Source: Myxococcales bacterium | GTDB lineage: Bacteria; Myxococcota_A; Polyangia; Haliangiales; Haliangiaceae | Reading direction: 5' to 3' | Length of the DNA: 64,000 bases | NCBI GenBank assembly: GCA_016720595.1 | Contig: JADKKI010000018.1 | Coordinates: forward strand, 175,822 to 239,821 | Shown: positions 55,032-63,037 of the stretch, in pieces | Layout of the letters: each line of letters starts with the position of its first letter | How positions within the stretch are numbered: position 1 is the first letter of the stretch | Notes under the pieces: model-generated | The model's input: the letters and a program-made list of their open reading frames with translations, nothing else | The model's database searches: none | What the model was told of the DNA's origin: nothing | Program-made: the position numbers and the translations under genes

Positions 55032-55879
55032 TGGCATTCGACGAAGCGGTCGCGCACGCGGGGCCGCTGGTCGCCGCCTGGGACCACGAGGACAACGCGG
55101 GCACCCGGCTGTGTCTGTTCCACGTCGGCGACGGCCGGGTCACCCAGCTCGCGGAGACGAGGATCGACGGCGAGGCGCGCGAGGACGTGGTCCACCGCCT
55201 GGTCGCCCGGGGCATCCGGATCGGTGGGATGTACGCGGGAACCGTGTACCTCTGGGTGATCGACGAGGCGGGCTACACCGTGTGGGAGAACCACGACGTC
55301 GTGGCCACCGGCACCCGTGCCGCCAAGGCCGTGACCCAGGTGACGCTGTTCGTCGATGTGGCCGACGATGGGCACCGCGGGGTCCGCGTGACCCTCGCGG
55401 ACGGTCACAGCGAGACGCTCGTCGAAGAGAGTGATCCCACGCCTCGCCTCGATCCCTCCTACAACGACGACGACCTGTTCACGGATACGCGGTGGGCCGC
55501 GATCCTCGGCAAGCAGCTGTCGGTATGGTGGCTCGCACCGTTCGTCAACGAGCGCAGGAACGAGTCGAACGAGCTCCCGCTCGTGGTCGCTCGCGCGGCC
55601 CGCGCGATGGCCGACCAGCTCGACGGCGGCGCGGGTGGTGAGCTGCTGATCTCGATGGGGGCGGTCGGACGGAGCGCCGACCTCGCCTTCCTGGTCGGGG
55701 CCGCACGAACCACGCTCGACCTGCGGATCACGTTCCAGGATGGGCAGACCGCCGCGGTGACGCTCGACCGCGGGACCCGCGCCCAGCTGTCCGCGTTCCT
55801 GCGGCGCGTGACGACACCGTTCACCGTGGTGCGCGGGATGAACGATCAGATCGAACGCCGGAAGGCCGGGCGCGCCTGA
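55031..55879 (+). CDS. Hypothetical protein, cassette gene 2 (copy A)
   Basis: A 282-residue soluble protein, no family recognised. Its first 175 residues align with the protein at 58917 (VAAWDHEDNAGTRLCLF, HRLVARGIRIGG, GHRGVRV, ETLVEE, DTRWAAILGKQL). The C-terminal 105 residues have no counterpart in that shorter copy. Start may be ATG 55031 or the GTG at 55028 that overlaps the previous stop. It follows gene 1 with no gap, so the pair is a coupled unit that was copied together. Confidence 0.72.
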   Translation: MAFDEAVAHAGPLVAAWDHEDNAGTRLCLFHVGDGRVTQLAETRIDGEAREDVVHRLVARGIRIGGMYAGTVYLWVIDEAGYTVWENHDVVATGTRAAKAVTQVTLFVDVADDGHRGVRVTLADGHSETLVEESDPTPRLDPSYNDDDLFTDTRWAAILGKQLSVWWLAPFVNERRNESNELPLVVARAARAMADQLDGGAGGELLISMGAVGRSADLAFLVGAARTTLDLRITFQDGQTAAVTLDRGTRAQLSAFLRRVTTPFTVVRGMNDQIERRKAGRA

Positions 55880-55903
55880 TGCTGGCGGAGTAGAGTCGGT
55901 CCC

Positions 55904-56839
55904 GTGAGAGGCCTCTGGTTCGCTGCGTCCGGCACCGACAACATCGCGCTGATGCGAGCTGTCGGTGCGTGGGAGTACTTCACGACGCCCCCGCAGAAGG
56001 TCGTCCTCGACTACCGGAGCGAGAAGAAGGGCTCGGCAAGTTGGGCCGACGTCGCGGCCAAGTGCAAGACCATCGCCCAGATCATCTGGGACGAGGCCGC
56101 CGGCAAGCTACTGTCATTCACGCCCGGGAAGATCCACCAGGGCGCGCTCGGCGGTGTCGTCCCCGAGTACCCAGTCTCCGTGGAGGGCGTGCTCGCGGCC
56201 TTCGCCGCACTCCCGGTCGAGCTAGCAACGCTGCAGTCGCCGTTCGAGGAGCTGCACAAGATCTACCGCGCGCCGGGCTTCGGGGACCACCAGGGGCCGC
56301 TCGGCTGGGGATGTCTGTTCAAGGGCGCGGGGCACGACCGACTGGTATCTCGGCGCTGGCTGGAGCACGGTCCATGGCGCCTGCTTCGCGGCCCCAACGA
56401 CACCACGCTGGTGCAGTTCCACGCGCTGGACGCGACGATGGAGCAAGCGATCGAACAGGCGCGCGAGGGTCACCAGCGGATGGGGATCACCGACACTGGA
56501 GGCTTCATCCAGACCGGCTACGTGTACGCCTACAAGCCCGACGGTCTGTACGTCGCGGCCGATCGGAGCCTCCGGATCCTGATCAACGGACGCGACGTCT
56601 CGCAGCGCGAGATGCTCGACGCGGCCGCGTATGGCCGACTCCACCGCGATGTGGCCGAGCAACCGATCGCCAGCGTTCGCTTCGTGTTCGTCGACGGCGA
56701 GCCACGGGCACGCCAGCACCTCCACGAGATCTGGCTCCGCGGGCTCGAGTGCTGGGCCGTCGTCGATGGAGTGGAGAAGCGACTCGACACGGACTACCAG
56801 CCCGGCCCCTCCCCTGCCCGGGCCGACGCACACAAGTAG
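55904..56839 (+). CDS. Hypothetical protein, cassette gene 3
   Basis: A 311-residue soluble protein of no recognised family. It has Trp-rich patches (GVLFWAASG-type start, LGWGCLFKGAG, RRWLEHGPWRLLRGP). A TAGAGT hexamer (55891-55896) lies 7 nt before the GTG, so it may have its own promoter. The last 20 or so codons (ending DTDYQPGPSPARADAHK) recur as a remnant at 58055-58119, showing that this gene was part of a duplicated block. Confidence 0.72.
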   Translation: MRGLWFAASGTDNIALMRAVGAWEYFTTPPQKVVLDYRSEKKGSASWADVAAKCKTIAQIIWDEAAGKLLSFTPGKIHQGALGGVVPEYPVSVEGVLAAFAALPVELATLQSPFEELHKIYRAPGFGDHQGPLGWGCLFKGAGHDRLVSRRWLEHGPWRLLRGPNDTTLVQFHALDATMEQAIEQAREGHQRMGITDTGGFIQTGYVYAYKPDGLYVAADRSLRILINGRDVSQREMLDAAAYGRLHRDVAEQPIASVRFVFVDGEPRARQHLHEIWLRGLECWAVVDGVEKRLDTDYQPGPSPARADAHK

Positions 56840-56870
56840 GCTCCGAGCCGAGCCAACGGTTTCGAGCGGC

Positions 56871-56898
56871 CGCGCGCCGAGCGCCGCGCGCCGAGCGC
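56871..56898. repeat. Tandem 14-bp direct repeat
   Basis: CGCGCGCCGAGCGC occurs twice head to tail (56871-56884 and 56885-56898) in the 83-bp gap between the convergent genes at 55904 and 56923. It may be part of a bidirectional terminator or a duplication scar. No T tract follows. Confidence 0.6.
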
Positions 56899-56922
56899 CC
56901 GCTGAGCCGCGAGATGTGCCCG

Positions 56923-57831
56923 CTAGTTGATCTTGGCGAGCTCGGCGCGATTGCCGACCGCCCAGAAGCATTGCCAGCTCCACGCCCGGAGGTCGTGCAT
57001 GGACGCGACATCGGCGATGTTTCGGACGAGCACCTCGGCGATCCGCGGCGGGACGGCAGCGGCGACCTGGCGAGACGTCAGCTCGTGGACGAACGCGTGC
57101 ATCGGCATTGTGGGGGCGTCGTCGGTGCCCGCGAACCCGAGCAACAGATCGGCGAGGCGCCCAACCTCCTCGGGTGTCACGGTCCCGATGTCCGCGGCCT
57201 TCGCGCGGGCCTCGGCCGTGGCCGCCGCCGACAGCTCGAAGGATACCGACCCAGCGACCATCGTGCTCGCCGGCCAGAGCGTCGTCGACGGAAGGCGCTC
57301 CGGGTCCCACGACTGGTGATTGAGCAACGCCGAACGCAGGCTCGCCCACGCGAACGGCGTCAGGTCAGTGCGCCGGTAGCGCACCGTGAGGTGGAGGGCG
57401 TGGACGATCGGCGCGGCGGCCTTCGTCGTCAGGGCGAGGAACTCCATCGCTTGCGGATCCTCGCCCCGGAGCACGTAGGTCGCACGAGTCCCGGCGTCGG
57501 CCCCGCGAGCAAGCACCCGGCCGTCGAGCGCCGAGCCCTTGATCGCGTCGGGATCGAGCGCCCTCGAACGGGCGTACGCCAAGGCGAGAGCCGCAGCGAT
57601 CGCGTCGGGCGCAATCGCGGTCGGAACCTCGTCCATGCGCAACCCGATCTCGATCGGGCCGTCGGCAAGCGCCAGGACCGCACCGTAGCGAGGCAGCTCT
57701 GCCGTCGGCGCTACCAGCCGGGCGTGTCCCGGCACGGCGATCGCGTAGCCGAACGCTGGGTGTACGAGCAGCCGTGTCTCGTGGGCATCTGTGCCCCGGA
57801 GCTCGAAGCCTCCTGTCAGATGCGGCTTCAT
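56923..57831 (-). CDS. Hypothetical protein, cassette gene 4 (reverse strand)
   Basis: A 302-residue soluble protein of no recognised family. An N-terminal segment (GGFELRGTDAHETRLLVHPAFGYAIAVPG) is followed by an alternating beta/alpha body, and the C-terminal 80 residues are helical. The first 23 codons recur as a remnant at 60181-60249, so this gene too was duplicated. The ATG at 57831 was chosen because homology with the remnant begins there and it overlaps the stop of a 31-codon frame upstream (ATGA). Convergent with gene 3. Confidence 0.7.
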   Translation of the reverse strand: MKPHLTGGFELRGTDAHETRLLVHPAFGYAIAVPGHARLVAPTAELPRYGAVLALADGPIEIGLRMDEVPTAIAPDAIAAALALAYARSRALDPDAIKGSALDGRVLARGADAGTRATYVLRGEDPQAMEFLALTTKAAAPIVHALHLTVRYRRTDLTPFAWASLRSALLNHQSWDPERLPSTTLWPASTMVAGSVSFELSAAATAEARAKAADIGTVTPEEVGRLADLLLGFAGTDDAPTMPMHAFVHELTSRQVAAAVPPRIAEVLVRNIADVASMHDLRAWSWQCFWAVGNRAELAKIN

Positions 57832-57923
57832 CCGACCGGCGTCCCCATCGGCACGAGCATCTCCGGCGTCGCGACGATGTCGCGCTCCGTCTGAAGGAAG
57901 GGCGGTAGCGCGAAGAGCTTCAC
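57828..57923 (-). CDS. Short 31-codon ORF coupled to cassette gene 4
   Basis: GTG at 57923 opens a frame of 31 codons whose TGA overlaps the ATG of gene 4 (ATGA, 57828-57831). It reads KLFALPPFLQTERDI and then ATPEMLVPMGTPV. It could be a leader peptide, a small gene or the end of a decayed neighbour. No family recognised. Confidence 0.35.
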   Translation of the reverse strand: MKLFALPPFLQTERDIVATPEMLVPMGTPVG

Positions 57924-58054
57924 GTGGCTGATTCTTGCACAATGATCGCGCCAAGCGCGACGAGGAGCTGCGTCCGGAGATCCAGCGCGTGTATTGATTG
58001 CCTCCACGACTGGTGCAACTCGGACCGTGCCCGCAAGGAGCGGCAAGTGCAATT
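57924..58054. other. Intergenic stretch in the duplicated array
   Basis: No gene is supported. Its right end runs into the remnant of gene 3. No good promoter is seen for the minus-strand gene. Confidence 0.4.
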
Positions 58055-58119
58055 CGGTCGTCTTCGACGCCGACTACCAGCCGGCGCCCTCACCCTCTCG
58101 GGACGGCGTACCCAGGTAA
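58055..58119 (+). pseudogene. Remnant of the 3-prime end of cassette gene 3
   Basis: Codons read FDADYQPAPSPSRDGVPR and a TAA at 58117-58119, matching the end of the protein at 55904 (LDTDYQPGPSPARADAHK). The nucleotide match is clear over about 45 bases and fades upstream. It lies directly before gene 1 copy B, as expected if a block ending with gene 3 and starting with gene 1 was tandemly duplicated. Confidence 0.75.
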
Positions 58120-58128
58120 GCTCGGGGT

Positions 58129-58920
58129 GTGGAAGGTCCGCTCCTCTTGCGCCTGACCCGCCTCCTCGAAGAGCGTGGAGTACCGATCTTCCCAGTGCTC
58201 GAAGCCGTCAACTTGTCCGGGGCTGCGGTCTCGTACCTTATGGTCTCAGCATTGTCGCTGCGGATCGACATGATGGTCCCGTTCACCAAGGAGGCGCTCG
58301 CGGCCGTGGCGCCGTCGGTCCACCCGCCCGAGTTGCCACCTCGCGCGCATCTGAAGATCTCTGCCCTCGGCGAGGCGTTGAGCGCCCATCTCATCATCGC
58401 AGGCGGTCCAACGCCGCGAGATGCAGTCGCCGAGCTCGCCGAATCGCCCGCGGCAGGCAACCAGTGGCTCGCGATCCTCGAGTCGCTGCCAGTCGGCGGA
58501 AAGATCAATCAGCGCCTCAAATCACTCACAGACGGGTGGTCTGCGATCGCGATGGCGTATGACGAACGGGACGCCGAAGCCGAAGCGACATTCCTCCACG
58601 AAATCGAGCCCCTCGTACGTACGCGACGTGCCTGGCCAGAACTGCACGCAACGCTGGAGCCCGGCGCTGCCGTCTCCATTGCGACCAGGTGTGCTGCCGC
58701 CGGCCCGACTTCGGATCTTGGGTTCCTGTATGGCAACGGCACCTGGGATCAGGCTGTGACGTTGTGCGGGCTGATCGCGGATGCGGGCGCCACGCGTTCG
58801 GCGGCCGCTGCGCTCGGCGCGCTCGCCGCCGCATTTGACAGTGTGGGACCGCGCGCGATCGAGATCGTCTATGCCGACACCGTCCCCACAGACGTTATTA
58901 CCTGGGTGATCTTGCAGTGA
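58129..58920 (+). CDS. Hypothetical protein, cassette gene 1 (copy B)
   Basis: A 263-residue paralogue of the protein at 54210; shared parts include RLLEERGVP near the start and the GAAVSIATRCAAAGPTSDLGFLY block with the following TWDQAVTLCGLIAD. Divergence along the whole length shows the copies are not recent. The start is a GTG with TAAGCT (58117-58122) 6 nt upstream; this hexamer includes the TAA of the gene 3 remnant. It overlaps the next gene by 4 bp (GTGA). Confidence 0.72.
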   Translation: MEGPLLLRLTRLLEERGVPIFPVLEAVNLSGAAVSYLMVSALSLRIDMMVPFTKEALAAVAPSVHPPELPPRAHLKISALGEALSAHLIIAGGPTPRDAVAELAESPAAGNQWLAILESLPVGGKINQRLKSLTDGWSAIAMAYDERDAEAEATFLHEIEPLVRTRRAWPELHATLEPGAAVSIATRCAAAGPTSDLGFLYGNGTWDQAVTLCGLIADAGATRSAAAALGALAAAFDSVGPRAIEIVYADTVPTDVITWVILQ

Positions 58921-59471
58921 GCCGTTCGCTTGACGAGGTCCTCGCCAGCGGTGCGACCGTCGTCGCCGCTTGGGACTTTCTCGACAACGATCGGACGACG
59001 TTGTACCTGTTCGCCGTCGGCGAGGCAGGTGCGAAGTCGATCGCGAAACGCACCGTGTCTATCGAGGACCACGATGCGATGGAGAAGCACCTGGTCGCGC
59101 GCGGCCTGCGGCTCGGCGCGACGTTCGGAAGCAACGTGTTTGTGTGGGCGTTCGACGACGCGGGCTACGCGATCTGGTCCAACTCCTGCGTGGTGGCGAG
59201 CGGCGAGCGAGAGAGCCTCAGCGACGTCCGTGAGGTGATTCGCTTCGATGCCCCTGAGGATCGCGGGCATCGCGGCGTGCAGGTGATCCGCTCGAGCGGG
59301 CAGCGGGAAACGCTGGTGGAGGAGCATGACTCAGCACCGGAAGATATGGTGACGTACGGCGTCGACGACCTCGTGCACGACTCGCGGTGGGCGAAGTACC
59401 TCGGGCTCCAACTCGCCACGTGGCTGGCGGTTCCGTTCGTCGATCAGATTCAACCAAGTGGTCGCACATGA
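58917..59471 (+). CDS. Hypothetical protein, cassette gene 2 (copy B, truncated)
   Basis: A 184-residue paralogue of the 282-residue protein at 55031. Alignment runs from the start (VVAAWDFLDNDRTTLYLF, HLVARGLRLGATFG) to VPFVDQ, where the long copy continues for about 105 more residues and this one stops. The TGA overlaps the ATG of the following lipoprotein gene (ATGA), so the truncated form may still be made. No family recognised. Confidence 0.7.
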   Translation: MSRSLDEVLASGATVVAAWDFLDNDRTTLYLFAVGEAGAKSIAKRTVSIEDHDAMEKHLVARGLRLGATFGSNVFVWAFDDAGYAIWSNSCVVASGERESLSDVREVIRFDAPEDRGHRGVQVIRSSGQRETLVEEHDSAPEDMVTYGVDDLVHDSRWAKYLGLQLATWLAVPFVDQIQPSGRT

Positions 59472-60175
59472 ACCATCGCCCGGTCGTCCTCGTCCTGTTT
59501 GCACTCATCGCCTGCAAGTCGAAGGAGCAAAAGCTGCTCGACGAGAACCATGACGAGATCACCGCCGCGCTCGGCAGACTGAAGGCGCTCGCTCCGCTGG
59601 TCGAGAAGCAGGAGCACCTTCCCGAGGCGAACTGGCCAATCGCAGGGGTCAAGGTCGGCGAGAACGCGGGCCTCATCTGGGCCAACGCGCTCACCGGCAC
59701 GTGCAACCACATGTGGACCACCTACGCGCCGGACAACTCGGGGACGGACTTCGTCGCCCTCGACCTCTACCGAGCGGACTATTGGTTCGAAAGGCCGACA
59801 TGCGCCATCGAGGGGAACGAGAACCTCATGAAGGGGCTCCGGCAGATCGATGTCGAGACGCTGATCCAGATGAAGTACGCACTCGTCCTCCGGACCACGA
59901 TCAAGGAGCCCCCCCGCCTCGACCGCGGGGAAGTGACCGCCAGCGTGGACGCCTACAAGAAGACCGGCCAGGGCACTGACCTCAAGCACTTCGTGCCGGG
60001 GCACATCGCGGGCGACGCCCTTCTCTACGAGCTCTCCAGTGGCAAGCTCGTCGGGAACTTTCCGTTCGACGCACAGAGCAGCGGCGAGGTGAAGGTTGGC
60101 CGGAACTTCCAAGAGTTGACGTTCGACCTCAACGATCAGCTCGAGAAGCAGCTACAAGCGCAGCTCGCGAAGTGA
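59468..60175 (+). CDS. Lipoprotein, paralogue 1 of an inverted pair
   Basis: A 235-residue exported lipoprotein (lipobox LIAC, Cys16). The first 45 mature residues are helical, then two cysteines (TGTCNHMW and PTCAIEG). The C-terminal half aligns with the lipoprotein at 60246: YALVLRTTI against YLLVLRTKV, and FVPGHIAGDALLYELSSGKLVGNF against FTRGHVVGDALLFEIASEKALGGF. No family recognised. As a periplasmic or outer-membrane protein near an effector it could serve as immunity (inference). Confidence 0.75.
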   Translation: MNHRPVVLVLFALIACKSKEQKLLDENHDEITAALGRLKALAPLVEKQEHLPEANWPIAGVKVGENAGLIWANALTGTCNHMWTTYAPDNSGTDFVALDLYRADYWFERPTCAIEGNENLMKGLRQIDVETLIQMKYALVLRTTIKEPPRLDRGEVTASVDAYKKTGQGTDLKHFVPGHIAGDALLYELSSGKLVGNFPFDAQSSGEVKVGRNFQELTFDLNDQLEKQLQAQLAK

Positions 60176-60180
60176 CACGT

Positions 60181-60249
60181 CGGGACGAGCAGCCGCGTCT
60201 CGTCCGCGTCGGTGCCGCGCAGCTCGAAGCCGCCCATCGAGGCAGTCAT
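60181..60249 (-). pseudogene. Remnant of the 5-prime end of cassette gene 4
   Basis: On the minus strand, ATG at 60249 opens MTASMGGFELRGTDADETRLLV, matching the start of the protein at 57831 (GGFELRGTDAHETRLLV). The match ends after about 23 codons and the frame then runs antisense through the neighbouring lipoprotein. The ATG overlaps the stop of the lipoprotein at 60246 (ATGA), so the coupling survives though the gene does not. Confidence 0.75.
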
Positions 60250-60944
60250 CTCGGAGCCAGCTTCGCGCGGATCCCCTGGTCGGCGTCCTCGAGGAACTTG
60301 GTCGTCAGCTCGTCGTGCTCGTCGTACAGTTTGGACACGTCGACAGCGTCAGCGCTCTGGAACTCGAAGCCGAAGCCTCCGAGCGCCTTCTCGCTGGCGA
60401 TCTCGAACAGCAGCGCGTCGCCGACGACGTGGCCGCGGGTGAACGTCTTTCCACCCGCGAGTTTCGGGCGGTCGAGCACCTTCGTCCGCAGCACGAGCAG
60501 GTACCGCGTGCGCTCGAGCCGATGGAGGTACCCATCGACGGTCGCAGGGTCACCGGCGTCCTTCCCGGCGAGGGCGCATGCTGAACCCTTCAGCCACTCA
60601 TCGGCGGCGTCGGAATTGATCCGGAACCATTCGCCATCTGGAGCGGGCTGGCAGCCACGCGTCAGTAGGGCCTCGTTCACGATCGCCGTGTTGTACTTGG
60701 CGTTGGGAGGCGCTCCGGTACCGGGCTCGAACTTCGCCCCGATGTCGACCACCTTGAGGTCGAGCACGACCCCCGCGGGTACTTCGAGACGATCCACGGT
60801 GGTTGGTGGCGCCGCGGCGACGGCCTTGGCGATCGCCGCGATGTGCGTGAGCTGCGGTTCGGCGGCGGCGCGATGCTTGGCCACGACGTCTTGCGATCCG
60901 CCACAGCCGAGAGCGAACAGGTAGACGAGCACGAGGGGCTTCAC
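60246..60944 (-). CDS. Lipoprotein, paralogue 2 of an inverted pair
   Basis: A 232-residue exported lipoprotein (lipobox ALGC, Cys14). Its C-terminal half aligns with the lipoprotein at 59468, which lies on the opposite strand. Mature cysteines at TRGCQP and GSACALAG correspond to the pair in the other copy. GTG 60944 starts the signal peptide; the frame runs on upstream without one. A CAGAAT hexamer lies 8 nt before the start. No family recognised. Confidence 0.75.
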   Translation of the reverse strand: MKPLVLVYLFALGCGGSQDVVAKHRAAAEPQLTHIAAIAKAVAAAPPTTVDRLEVPAGVVLDLKVVDIGAKFEPGTGAPPNAKYNTAIVNEALLTRGCQPAPDGEWFRINSDAADEWLKGSACALAGKDAGDPATVDGYLHRLERTRYLLVLRTKVLDRPKLAGGKTFTRGHVVGDALLFEIASEKALGGFGFEFQSADAVDVSKLYDEHDELTTKFLEDADQGIRAKLAPR

Positions 60945-61026
60945 TGCGCCGGATTCTGGCACAGACACGGACGGTGACACCGGGCGAGCGCTTCCGCATG
61001 GCCACGCGTAGAATCGCGTTGTGACG

Positions 61027-61674
61027 CTACGGCTGGCGCGCCGCGATCTCGCCGGCGAGCTTGGCTGCCTGTGCGCGAACGTGCGCATCGCCGTCGCGCG
61101 TCAGCGCGCCCAGCGCCGCACGAGCACGCGTCGCGTCGCCCGAAGCTTCGAGGACCTCGGCGATGGGATCGGGGCCCGACCGGAACGCGGGGCCGTCGGC
61201 CGTGGGGCGCTCGAGGATCCGGCGCACGCGATACTCGACGATGGCCCGGTCGACCGCATCGAACCGCAGCTTGGTCTCCGCTTCGTAGAACGAGTAGAAC
61301 AGGTAGTACTCGACGTTGGCGGAGCGGAGCCGGTACTCGGTCAGGCGGGTCTGCATGCGCGGATTGTGCGACTTCGGCATGAGCTTGGCTTCGATCGTCA
61401 GAGCCCCGATCTCGTCGAGACTGCGGACCGAACCATCGGGAAGCTTGAGCTTCCCGCCGGCGACATCGACACGCAGTTGCTTCTTGCCCCATTCACCCGT
61501 GACGCCGCGAACGATCATGAGCGACGTGACCAAGCACCCGAATACCGAGAGGTAGAGGAGCTCGTCCGCAATGTTCTCGTTCGCGATCACGTTCGCGACG
61601 ATGCTCGCGAGCCCGACGGTCCCGAGGACGATCATGAACCACGACCGGTGATACGTGATGCGCCGAAACGCCAT
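61027..61674 (-). CDS. Hypothetical membrane protein
   Basis: A 215-residue protein with two membrane helices near the N-terminus (about 11-30 and 39-56) and a cytosolic region after them. VEYYLFYSFYEAETKLRFD and a C-terminal helical part with an ALGALTRDGDAHVRAQAAKLAGEI segment like a single HEAT repeat are visible. No family recognised. It starts 2 bp after the preceding gene's stop, so the two are co-transcribed; an 82-bp gap separates it from the lipoprotein. Confidence 0.68.
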   Translation of the reverse strand: MAFRRITYHRSWFMIVLGTVGLASIVANVIANENIADELLYLSVFGCLVTSLMIVRGVTGEWGKKQLRVDVAGGKLKLPDGSVRSLDEIGALTIEAKLMPKSHNPRMQTRLTEYRLRSANVEYYLFYSFYEAETKLRFDAVDRAIVEYRVRRILERPTADGPAFRSGPDPIAEVLEASGDATRARAALGALTRDGDAHVRAQAAKLAGEIAARQP

Positions 61675-61676
61675 GG

Positions 61677-62120
61677 TCAGCTGACCTCGGGCACCTTGAA
61701 CGCGCGCCACGGCTTGGGGAACCACGCCCAGCGACCGTCGGCGAGCGCCACGAGACCGTCGTAGGCGATCGCGTCCGTGCCGCCGATCAGCCGGAAGCGA
61801 GACCATGCCTGATCCGGTACGAGTAGGTGCGCGATCCTCGCGTAGCCGCCCGGAAACTCGCCCGAGTCGACGATGTCTTGCGACCGCCTCGTGACCACCC
61901 GAAGTTGCGCGCCGACGGTCTTCGTCAGCGCGCCGGGCGGGTTCCGCCAGAACTCGGCGTACGCCTCCTCGGCTTGCTTCGCGGCATCGCCGACGAACAC
62001 CGTGGCGAAGTCTTCGTGCGTGGGCTTGAGCGCCGCGGCGAGCAGCTCGGGCGGTCCGTACATGATGCCCGAGAGCAGGACGATCGCGCGCCGGTTGATG
62101 TCTTCGAGATCCACGGCCAT
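61677..62120 (-). CDS. Hypothetical protein (147 aa)
   Basis: A 147-residue soluble protein of no recognised family, first gene of a minus-strand unit. It opens VDLEDINRRAIVLLSGIMYGPPELLAAAL and ends in a Trp-rich segment (GRWAWFPKPWRAF). ATG 62120 was chosen; a TTG at 62150 would add ten residues. No Shine-Dalgarno is obvious. Confidence 0.65.
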   Translation of the reverse strand: MAVDLEDINRRAIVLLSGIMYGPPELLAAALKPTHEDFATVFVGDAAKQAEEAYAEFWRNPPGALTKTVGAQLRVVTRRSQDIVDSGEFPGGYARIAHLLVPDQAWSRFRLIGGTDAIAYDGLVALADGRWAWFPKPWRAFKVPEVS

Positions 62121-62203
62121 GATCTTGTACCAGAGGCTGCCTCGCTCCAAGTCTGGTGAGGCCCTATCCCACCCTGCCGCAGCTCGCGGACACGAGGATC
62201 AGC

Positions 62204-62209
62204 TAGAAT
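62204..62209 (+). promoter_or_regulatory. -10 element of the right-edge operon
   Basis: TAGAAT ends 8 nt before the ATG at 62218. No Shine-Dalgarno and no clear -35 are seen, in keeping with other leaderless-looking starts. Confidence 0.45.
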
Positions 62210-62217
62210 CGTCGTTG

Positions 62218-62478
62218 ATGAGTGACTTCGTGAACGACCTGGTCCGGCGCAGGCAGGAGCAGGCCGCGCTCGAGCTGGCCGAGGCCAAGCGGGCCGCACT
62301 CGCTGCGGGCAAGGAGCCGTTCGAGATCGACAGGCTCGATGCCCTGCTCTCACGGTCCACTCCCTCGAGTGCGGCCAAGGCACTCGAGCTCGAGGAGAAC
62401 TACTACATCGTGCACACCAAGGTCCGGACGCTCGCCGAGTTCGCCGAGGTGGTCCGGAAGCTCGCGGTGTGGGAATGA
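62218..62478 (+). CDS. Small hypothetical protein (86 aa)
   Basis: An 86-residue charged helical protein (FVNDLVRRRQEQAALELAEAKRAAL), probably coiled coil in its first half, then ENYYIVHTKVRTLAEFAEVVRKL. No family recognised. Its stop overlaps the ATG of the next gene (ATGA, 62475-62478). It opens a plus-strand operon that runs past the window's end. Confidence 0.7.
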   Translation: MSDFVNDLVRRRQEQAALELAEAKRAALAAGKEPFEIDRLDALLSRSTPSSAAKALELEENYYIVHTKVRTLAEFAEVVRKLAVWE

Positions 62479-63032
62479 GCGCGAAGCCGCCCGCCGACAA
62501 GCCGCCGGAGCAGGTGCTGGCCGAGGCGCCGCTCGAGGTCCTGATGGAGGCGCTCGCGAAGATCAGCGGCCAGATCCAGGGCAAGACCGGCGACGCGCTG
62601 CGGGCGCATGTCGACACCGTGAAGGGTCAGGCCGCATCGCTGATCGGCAAGCTCGAACTCGACGAGTTCGACCACGAGGCGAAGCAGGGCGTGGCTGCGG
62701 AGGTCGACAAGCTGCTCGAGACGGTCAGCACCTCGCGGACGCTCGCCGGAGACGCGATCGCGAAGCACCGGAACCAGATCTCGGACGCGTTCCGCGGGGT
62801 CGAGCTGGAGAAGATGGCCGAGGGCCTCCAGCTGCTCGCCGCCTGGCTGCGCGATCCCACCAACGAGAAGGCCGCGGATGCGCAGACCCTGATCGCGCAC
62901 CTCCAGGAAGCGATGGGCACCATGGTCGGCTACGACCCGGAGCGCGACGAGGCCGCGCGGCGCGCGGAGATCAAGAAGGACGTCCAGGCCTCGCTCGACA
63001 ACATCTTCCGGGGCACCCCGAAGAAAGCCTGA
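62475..63032 (+). CDS. Hypothetical helical protein (185 aa)
   Basis: A 185-residue soluble, all-helical protein rich in Ala, Glu and Lys, with long amphipathic stretches (LMEALAKISGQIQGKTGDALRAHVDTVKGQAASLIGKL). No family recognised and no signal peptide. It starts inside the stop of the preceding gene and ends 5 bp before the next, so the three genes are one unit. A partner or scaffold role is only a guess. Confidence 0.7.
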   Translation: MSAKPPADKPPEQVLAEAPLEVLMEALAKISGQIQGKTGDALRAHVDTVKGQAASLIGKLELDEFDHEAKQGVAAEVDKLLETVSTSRTLAGDAIAKHRNQISDAFRGVELEKMAEGLQLLAAWLRDPTNEKAADAQTLIAHLQEAMGTMVGYDPERDEAARRAEIKKDVQASLDNIFRGTPKKA

Positions 63033-63037
63033 TCGCC

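Noticed and set aside
54000..61000. Transposase or insertion sequence driving the duplications
   Set aside because: No transposase motif, terminal inverted repeats or target duplications were seen; the copies look like unequal recombination.
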